Shown here piece after piece: positions 57,835-64,000 of a stretch of DNA of 64,000 bases (within the stretch, counting starts at the first letter, position 1; each line of letters opens with the position of its first letter). The notes under the pieces are model-generated. The model was not told the DNA's origin, did not search any database, and worked only from the letters and a program-made list of their open reading frames with translations. The position numbers and the translations under genes were made by a program. The DNA lies in the NCBI GenBank assembly GCA_019118245.1, contig DWZJ01000005.1, forward strand, positions 1 to 64,000, in the 5' to 3' direction. This DNA comes from Candidatus Oscillibacter excrementigallinarum. Its GTDB lineage: Bacteria; Bacillota; Clostridia; Oscillospirales; Oscillospiraceae.

Positions 57835-58419
57835 TCAGACAAATCGAAGAAAGATATCTGGTTCACCCCGCATCTCCACGGTGTAGGGCCGGTCCCGCTC
57901 CAGGGCCTCCAGGCTGACGGCCTGTCCGGGCAGCGCCGTCACCTCCAGCACCAGATCCCCATTCTCATCCCGGAACTGCAGGTCCGCCGGCTGTTCGCAG
58001 TGGGCATCCAGGATCACCTCCCGCCGGTGGAAGATGCTGTCGAACACCACCGGCTCCTCTGCCTGCCGCCACTGGTCGGCCTCCTCGACGGTCACCCGGC
58101 TGATCACGATCTGGCGGGGCGGGTAGTTCTCAACGAAATACTGCCAGCCGCAGAAAGCCGCAAAGCACACCGCCAGCGTCACCAGCACGGCCAGCAGCGT
58201 CCGCAGAAAGGCCTTTTTCTGATACACATAAAAGGGGGATTCCGCCCGGATCACCGGCACCGGCTCCACGCGGACCGTCTCCCGCATCCGCTCCGCCGCC
58301 CGGGCACAGTCCGGGCACTCCGCCAGATGGTGCCGCACCAGCTCCGCCGTCACCGGGCTGCACAGGCCGTCCTGGTACAGGGGCAGCAGGTCCTGGATCA
58401 CTTCACACCGCATGGTCAA
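57835..58419 (-). CDS. zf-HC2 domain anti-sigma factor
   Basis: CEVIQDLLPLYQDGLCSPVTAELVRHHLAECPDCARAAERM, TM. Confidence 0.88.
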   Translation of the reverse strand: MTMRCEVIQDLLPLYQDGLCSPVTAELVRHHLAECPDCARAAERMRETVRVEPVPVIRAESPFYVYQKKAFLRTLLAVLVTLAVCFAAFCGWQYFVENYPPRQIVISRVTVEEADQWRQAEEPVVFDSIFHRREVILDAHCEQPADLQFRDENGDLVLEVTALPGQAVSLEALERDRPYTVEMRGEPDIFLRFV

Positions 58420-58919
58420 TCCTCCTCCAATCGTTCCGCCAGCATGACTTTGGTCCGGTAATAGGTGACCCGGGCCCAGTTCTCCGTCCGGTCAAAAATC
58501 TCCCCGATCTCCCGAAAGCTCAAATCAGACAAGACCCGCAGCAGGAAGATCTCCCGGTAGGGCTCCCGGAGTTCGTGGATGGCCTTGTGGATGGAGACGC
58601 AGGAGTCCCGCCGCAGCAGGGAGATCTCCGGCAGCTGCTGCGGGTCCGGCAGCTCCTCCCCCGCCTGGGCCATGGCCTCTACGGAGAGCTCCGGATGGCG
58701 CCGCCGACGCTTGAGCTCGTCCCAGTACAGATGCTTGGCGATCTGGCACAGCCAGACGGAGAACTTGCAGGTCCCGTTGTAGCGCCCGATAGACTTCACC
58801 GCCTGGTAAAAGGTCTCCTGGGTCAGCTCCTCCGCCAGGTCCAGATCGCCGGTGAGGCACACCAGGAACCGTTTCACCTCATCGGCATACCGCTGATAGA
58901 TCTCGCTCATCGGCTCCAA
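58416..58919 (-). CDS. ECF-type RNA polymerase sigma factor
   Basis: LAEELTQETFYQAVKSIGRYNGTCKFSVWLCQIAKHLYWDELKRR...LRVLSDLSFREIGEIF. Confidence 0.92.
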   Translation of the reverse strand: MEPMSEIYQRYADEVKRFLVCLTGDLDLAEELTQETFYQAVKSIGRYNGTCKFSVWLCQIAKHLYWDELKRRRRHPELSVEAMAQAGEELPDPQQLPEISLLRRDSCVSIHKAIHELREPYREIFLLRVLSDLSFREIGEIFDRTENWARVTYYRTKVMLAERLEED

Positions 58920-59042
58920 GCGTACCCCCTCCTCTCTGTCCTCACAGATAGATAGACGCCGCTGTCCAATCGTTACAACCCGCTGGAAAAAAATCCGCCG
59001 GAATGCGTTTCCCGGCGGATCATCCTGTTATGTATTGACCCT

Positions 59043-59141
59043 TTACAGCAGCGACAGATACGGCAGGATCAGCGATGCCAGCATGGCAATCACCAGAACG
59101 ACCACCAGGATCGCCGCCACTACGCGGTGCTTGTTGCTCAT
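59043..59141 (-). CDS. 32-aa membrane peptide (absent as a separate entry in the ORF track)
   Basis: MSNKHRVVAAILVVVLVIAMLASLILPYLSLL; ATGA overlap with the upstream DUF951 gene. Confidence 0.6.
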   Translation of the reverse strand: MSNKHRVVAAILVVVLVIAMLASLILPYLSLL

Positions 59142-59329
59142 TTCGGTCCCTCCTCTGTCAGGATCTTGCGGATGCTCTTCTCCGCCTTGCTGCGGGGCAG
59201 CATCAGCTCGTGCCCGCAGCCCAGGCACTTGAGCTTGATGTCCATGCCCACCCGCAGGATCTCCCATTGGGTGCTGCCGCAGGGATGGGCTTTCTTCAAT
59301 TCCACTTTGTCGTGCAGATGCAGGTCCAT
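59138..59329 (-). CDS. DUF951 family protein
   Basis: MDLHLHDKVELKKAHPCGSTQWEILRVGMDIKLKCLGCGHELMLPRSKAEKSIRKIL. Confidence 0.92.
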   Translation of the reverse strand: MDLHLHDKVELKKAHPCGSTQWEILRVGMDIKLKCLGCGHELMLPRSKAEKSIRKILTEEGPK

Positions 59330-59424
59330 TGTCAGCCTCCTTGTCAAAGCAGCCTCCCGGGCTGCATATCATACCGGTATGGAACAAAACGCCGCGTCCG
59401 CGGCAGATAGGATGGGACCGCCAT

Positions 59425-60360
59425 ATGCCGGAAAACAAGCTGTATCCGCCGGAGGGCCTGCGCCCTCCCGCTTCCTTCACCCTCCAGGGCCTGCGGGAGG
59501 CCCTGGAACAGGGCACCGTGCTGGAGAGCATCGTCCAGCGGTGCGACCTTCACCACGACCTGCACCTCTCCCTGGGAGGCATCCCGGCCCAGATCCCCCG
59601 GTCGGAGGTCCTCTCCCCCTGGCTCAGCGGGGCGGAGCGGGACATCTCCATCCTCTCCCGGGTGGGAAAGCCCGTCTGCTTCCGGGTGACGGACATCCGG
59701 GCCGATGAAAAGGGCGCGCCCATGGCCCTGCTCTCCCGCCGGGCCGTCCAGGAACAGGCCCTGGACCACTTCCTGGAACACCTGGGTCCCGGGTCCGTGG
59801 TCACCGCTGTGGTGACCCATCTGGAGTCCTTCGGCGCCTTTCTGGACATCGGCTGCGGCATCGTGGCCATGCTGCCCATCGAGTACATCTCCGTCTCCCG
59901 CATCTCCCACCCCAAAGACCGATTCCGGCCGGGCCAGAAGATCCTGGCGGCAGTCCGGTCCGTGGACCGGGAGAAACGCCGCTTCACCATGACCCACAGG
60001 GAGCTGCTGGGCACCTGGATGGAAAACGCCAGCTGGTTCCGCCCCGGGGAGACGGTCCGGGGCATCGTCCGCAGCGTCAAGTCCTACGGGACCTTCATCG
60101 AGCTGGCCCCCAACCTGTCCGGCCTGGCGGATGCCCGCGCGGACCTCCAGCCCGGCGACGGGGTCTCCGTCTACATCAAGTCCATCCGGCCGGAGCGGAT
60201 GAAGATCAAGCTCCACGTCATCGAAAAGCTGCCGCCCCCCGGCGGGCCGGAGCCCCTGCGGTATCAGATCACCGACGGCGTGCTGGACCGGTGGGTCTAC
60301 TCCCCGGCCGGGTATGAGAAGGAGCCGGTGGAGACGGTGTTCACGGCTGCGGGCCCTTGA
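59425..60360 (+). CDS. S1 RNA-binding domain protein (ribosomal protein S1-like)
   Basis: Tandem S1-type segments GSVVTAVVTHLESFGAFLDIGCGIVAMLP and GETVRGIVRSVKSYGTFIELAPNLSGLAD. Confidence 0.88.
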   Translation: MPENKLYPPEGLRPPASFTLQGLREALEQGTVLESIVQRCDLHHDLHLSLGGIPAQIPRSEVLSPWLSGAERDISILSRVGKPVCFRVTDIRADEKGAPMALLSRRAVQEQALDHFLEHLGPGSVVTAVVTHLESFGAFLDIGCGIVAMLPIEYISVSRISHPKDRFRPGQKILAAVRSVDREKRRFTMTHRELLGTWMENASWFRPGETVRGIVRSVKSYGTFIELAPNLSGLADARADLQPGDGVSVYIKSIRPERMKIKLHVIEKLPPPGGPEPLRYQITDGVLDRWVYSPAGYEKEPVETVFTAAGP

Positions 60361-61609
60361 TCTCGTCCCAGTACCGCTTGGCGGCCTGCTCCGTCTTGTT
60401 GTCGCCGTATTCGTAGTAGCGGACGCCCTGCAAAGCGTCGGGCAGGTACTGCTGCTTCACCCAGTGGCGGGGGAAGTTGTGGGGGTACAGGTATCCCTGC
60501 TCCCGCTCCATGCCGGTGGAGTCCGCGTGGACGTTCTGCAGCTCCCGGGGCACGTCCCCGGTGCGGCCCGCCTTCACGTCCGCCCAGGCCTTGCCGATGC
60601 CCGCCGCCACGCTGTTGGACTTGGGGGCCGTGGCCAGCAGGATGGCCGCCTGGGCCAGGGGCAGCTGGGCCTCCGGCAGCCCCAGCTGCATGGCGGAGTC
60701 CACGCAGGCCTTGACGATGGACACCGCCTGGGGATACGCCATCCCCACGTCCTCGCTGGCGGAGCACAGCAGCCGCCGGCAGGGGGTGATGAGATCCCCC
60801 GCCTCCAGGAACCGGGCCAGGTAGTGGAGGGCCGCGTCCGGGTCGCTGCCCCGTAGGGACTTCATCAGGGCGGAGGCAGCGTCGTACATGGCGTCGCCGC
60901 CCTTGTCGTACCGCATGGCGCTGCGCTGGGCCACCTGCTCCGCGTCGTCCAGGGTCAGCGTCAGCCTGCCGTCCCTGGGCAGGGCCGCCTGGCACAGGAG
61001 CTCCACGGCGTTGATGGCCTTGCGGACATCGCCGCCGCAGGCGGTGGCGATCTGCCGGGGAACGCCGTCCTCCCAGGAAAGGGGCAGGGGCGAGCGCTCC
61101 TGTTCGATTTTCAGCGCCCGGAGGACGGCGGGCTCCGCCTCCTCCGGGGACACGGCCTTGAACTCGAACACCGTGCTGCGGGACAGCAGCGCCCCGTACA
61201 CATAGAAGTAGGGATTCTCAGTGGTGGAGGCGATGAGGGTCAGGGACCCGTTCTCCATGAACTCCAGCAGGCTCTGCTGCTGCTTCTTGTTGAAGTACTG
61301 GATCTCGTCCAGGTACAGCAGGATGCCGCCGGGGGCCAGCAGGGTCCCCACGTCTGCGATGATGTCCTTCACGTCCTGGAGGGACGCGGTGGTGGCATTG
61401 AGCCGGTGGAGGGTCTTGTTGGTCTGCCGGGCGATGATGTTGGCGATGGTGGTCTTGCCGGTGCCGGAGGGGCCATAGAACACCATGTTGGCCTCGGTCC
61501 CGCTGTCGATCAGCCGGCGGAGCACCGCGCCGGGGGCCAGCAGGTGCCGCTGGCCCACCACCTCGTCCAATGTTTTGGGGCGGATCTCATCCGCAAGCGG
61601 CCGCTGCAT
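60341..61609 (-). CDS. rarA: replication-associated recombination protein A (MgsA/RarA)
   Basis: MQRPLADEIRPKTLDEVVGQRHLL...FYGPSGTGKTTIANIIA...LYLDEIQYFNKKQQQ. Confidence 0.96.
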   Translation of the reverse strand: MQRPLADEIRPKTLDEVVGQRHLLAPGAVLRRLIDSGTEANMVFYGPSGTGKTTIANIIARQTNKTLHRLNATTASLQDVKDIIADVGTLLAPGGILLYLDEIQYFNKKQQQSLLEFMENGSLTLIASTTENPYFYVYGALLSRSTVFEFKAVSPEEAEPAVLRALKIEQERSPLPLSWEDGVPRQIATACGGDVRKAINAVELLCQAALPRDGRLTLTLDDAEQVAQRSAMRYDKGGDAMYDAASALMKSLRGSDPDAALHYLARFLEAGDLITPCRRLLCSASEDVGMAYPQAVSIVKACVDSAMQLGLPEAQLPLAQAAILLATAPKSNSVAAGIGKAWADVKAGRTGDVPRELQNVHADSTGMEREQGYLYPHNFPRHWVKQQYLPDALQGVRYYEYGDNKTEQAAKRYWDEIKGPQP

Positions 61610-61691
61610 GGCGGCACCCCCTTCCCTGTTGGGTCCTGAATTCGGAATATTTATTATACCATGGCCCGCAGGAAATTTCCACCGGGAAAAC

Positions 61692-61727
61692 GATAAAAAG
61701 CCGGGAAGACAGATGTCTTCCCGGCTC
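61692..61727 (-). terminator. terminator-like hairpin between rarA and the M24 peptidase gene
   Basis: aaaaagccgggaagacagatgtcttcccggct. Confidence 0.6.
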
Positions 61728-61734
61728 CTGTTCC

Positions 61735-62808
61735 TCAGCCGACAGTCTTCCAGTGCTTGTCCACGTGGTTCAGGATCTCACAGCCGTCTTCCGTCACCAG
61801 GACCAGGTCCTCGATCCGGACACCAAACTCGCCGGGCAGATACACGCCGGGCTCGATGGAGAAGATCATGCCCGGCTTGGCCAGGGTGGTGTTGGTGGCG
61901 CTGACGTCGCCCTTCTCATGCTCCGTCTGGCCGATGAAGTGGCCCAGCCGGTGGGTGAAATACTCCCCGTACCCGGCGGCGGCGATGTGGTCCCGGGCGG
62001 CCTTGTCCAGCTCACACAGGGGCACACCGGGCCGCAGCAGGGACTCGGCCAGCTCGTTGGCCTCCCGCACCAGGTCGTGGATGGCGGCGTACTTGGGGTC
62101 CGCCGTCTTGCAGAAGAAGGTGCGGGTCATGTCGGAGCAGTACCGGTCCTTCCGGCAGCCCATGTCGATGACGATGCAGTCCCCGGCTTTCAGGCGGGTC
62201 TGGTCCGCCTCGTGGTGGGGGTCTGCGGCGTGGGCGCCGTAGGAGACGATGGGCAGGAAGGCCGTGGAGTCACAGCCCTCGGCGGCGTACTGGGCCACGA
62301 TGTAGTCGGCCACCTCCCGCTCGGTCATGCCCTCCCGCATGTAGGCGGCGGCCCGCTCCATCACCACGTCGTTGATCCGGGAGGCCTTCCGCATCAGGTC
62401 CCGCTCCACCATGTCCTTGCAGGCCCGGGCGTCATCCACGCAGTCGGAGGCCAGCACATACTTGCAGTTGGGGTTGTGAGCCATCAGGGGCAGCAGGAAC
62501 CGGGCGGGCCAGTCCTTGTCCACGCCCATGTCCTTCTCCCCGTCCACGGCGTCTGCCAGGATGGAGAGATAGTCGTCCGTGTCGGAGAACCACACCTGCT
62601 CATAAGGCGCCTCCGGCACCGGGAACATCTTGTTCAGAAACAGCTTGTGCTTGCCGTCCTTCCGCAGGTAAAAGGCGTACAGCCGCTCAAAGGGGAACAC
62701 GTCGTAGCCCGTCAGATACCAGATGCTGTCCGGATCGGACACCAGCATCTGCTCCAGGCCCATCCGCTCCATGGCGGCCAGCACTCTCTTGATCCGCTCC
62801 TCGTACAT
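61735..62808 (-). CDS. M24 family metallopeptidase (Xaa-Pro peptidase)
   Basis: GDCIVIDMGCRKDRYCSDMTRTFF...HRLGHFIGQTEHE...FSIEPGVYLPGEFGVRIEDLVLVTEDG. Confidence 0.94.
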   Translation of the reverse strand: MYEERIKRVLAAMERMGLEQMLVSDPDSIWYLTGYDVFPFERLYAFYLRKDGKHKLFLNKMFPVPEAPYEQVWFSDTDDYLSILADAVDGEKDMGVDKDWPARFLLPLMAHNPNCKYVLASDCVDDARACKDMVERDLMRKASRINDVVMERAAAYMREGMTEREVADYIVAQYAAEGCDSTAFLPIVSYGAHAADPHHEADQTRLKAGDCIVIDMGCRKDRYCSDMTRTFFCKTADPKYAAIHDLVREANELAESLLRPGVPLCELDKAARDHIAAAGYGEYFTHRLGHFIGQTEHEKGDVSATNTTLAKPGMIFSIEPGVYLPGEFGVRIEDLVLVTEDGCEILNHVDKHWKTVG

Positions 62809-62812
62809 GATC

Positions 62813-64000
62813 TCAGCCCTCTTTCTTTTTGATGATCGTCTCCACCAGCGCGGGGGAGACCAGCGCTTTCACCGTTTTGACGCCGGTCTTTAAGGACTCC
62901 ACCGGCGCGAACTCATACCGCCCGTGGGCGTTGTGGCCCGCGCTGGGCAGATTGGGGCACAGCAAACCCTTGTAGGTCAGCACGCTGCCGTCGGTACCGC
63001 CCCGGATGGGCGAGTGGGTGGGGTTCTCAATGCCGGCGGCCTTCATGGCGGCCTCCGCCAGCTCGATGATCTCCATGTGGTCCTTCAGGACCTCGTACAT
63101 ATTGTAATACTGATCCTGGGTGTCCACCACCGCGGTGCCGGCGCCCCAGCGGCGGTCGATCTGCTCCGCGGCCTTGTCCATCATGGCCTTGCGCTCCTGG
63201 AACCGCTTCATGTCGTGGTCCCGGACGATATACTCCATCGTGGCCTTCTCCGCCTTGCCGTGCATCTCCTGCAGGTGGAAGAAGCCCTCGTACCCCTCAG
63301 TGTGGGCGGGGGTCTCCAGCGCCGGCAGCAGGGCGTTGTACTCCATGGCGATCAGCAGGGCGTTGCGCATCTTGTCCTTGGAGGTGCCCGGGTGGATGCT
63401 GAAGCCGTTGATGGTCACCACGGTCTTGGCTGCATTGAAGGTCTCGTACTCATAGTCGGTGATGTCGCCGCCGTCCAGGGTGTAGGCGAAGTCCGCGCCG
63501 AAGCCGGCCACATCGAAGAAGGTGGCGCCCATGCCGATCTCCTCGTCCGGGGTGAAGCCCAGGCAGATCTTGCCGTGGGGGGCCTTCTCCGCCAGCAGCT
63601 CCTCCACCGCCTGGAGGATGATGGCGATGCCCGCCTTGTCATCCGCCCCCAGCAGGGTGGTGCCGTCGGAGCACACCAGGTCCTGGCCCACGAATTTCTG
63701 GAGCTCCGGGAACTGGGCCGCCTCCATGACGATGTTCTGCTCCCGGTTCAGCACCACGTCCCCGCCGGTGTAGTGGATGATCTGGGGCTTCACGTCCTTT
63801 CCGGTCATGTCCGGGGTGGTGTCCATGTGGGCGATGAGGCCGATGGCGGGCAGATGCTCGCACCCCGGCGTGGCGGGCAGGGTGGCGTAGACGTAGCACT
63901 TGTCGTCGTACCGGGCGTTTTCGATGCCCAGGCCGTGGAGCTCCTCCACCAGCAGCCTGGCCATGTCGAACTGGCGGTCCGTGCTGGGGGTGACGGTGCG
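62813..64000 (-). CDS. pepT: peptidase T (5' end beyond window)
   Basis: GLIAHMDTTPDMTGKDVKPQII...TTLLGADDKAGIAIILQAVEEL...GFTPDEEIGMGATFFDV...YTLDGGDITDYEYETFNAA. Confidence 0.95.
   Translation of the reverse strand, partial: RTVTPSTDRQFDMARLLVEELHGLGIENARYDDKCYVYATLPATPGCEHLPAIGLIAHMDTTPDMTGKDVKPQIIHYTGGDVVLNREQNIVMEAAQFPELQKFVGQDLVCSDGTTLLGADDKAGIAIILQAVEELLAEKAPHGKICLGFTPDEEIGMGATFFDVAGFGADFAYTLDGGDITDYEYETFNAAKTVVTINGFSIHPGTSKDKMRNALLIAMEYNALLPALETPAHTEGYEGFFHLQEMHGKAEKATMEYIVRDHDMKRFQERKAMMDKAAEQIDRRWGAGTAVVDTQDQYYNMYEVLKDHMEIIELAEAAMKAAGIENPTHSPIRGGTDGSVLTYKGLLCPNLPSAGHNAHGRYEFAPVESLKTGVKTVKALVSPALVETIIKKKEG

Overview
This 64 kb window is a GC-rich chromosomal segment from a spore-forming Clostridia bacterium. 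The gene content suggests Oscillospiraceae or a close relative, but that is inferred from protein families and no search was run. Most of it is ordinary core genome: trmK/nif3/yebC, an RNase P RNA, murD-yunB-ligA, cotJ genes, cwlD, radA, recN, queA, spoIID-like, asd-dapA, an ABC-F ATPase, mltG, tmk, pcrA, an MBOAT/DHHW acylation cassette, spoIIAA-spoIIAB-sigF, a T-box leader upstream of valS, spoIIGA-sigE, an ECF sigma/anti-sigma pair, rarA and pepT. The most interesting signal is at 47.05-49.41 kb. A consensus promoter (TTGACA-N17-TACAAT) has LexA-like boxes in its spacer and on both flanks. It drives an unlisted 42-aa membrane peptide, then a radical-SAM DNA-repair protein and its TIGR03915-type partner, and the last gene overlaps sigF antisense. 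Other notable items are: a heptamer-bounded two-hairpin repeat in four copies, two of which supply the same IRNEE* C-terminus to different genes; a 28-bp dif-like palindrome beside a tyrosine recombinase; an RNase P RNA with a ~230-nt insertion; two inverted composite non-coding elements around trmK-yebC; a CotJA-CotJB fusion; and small Cys-rich or membrane ORFs missing from the ORF track.
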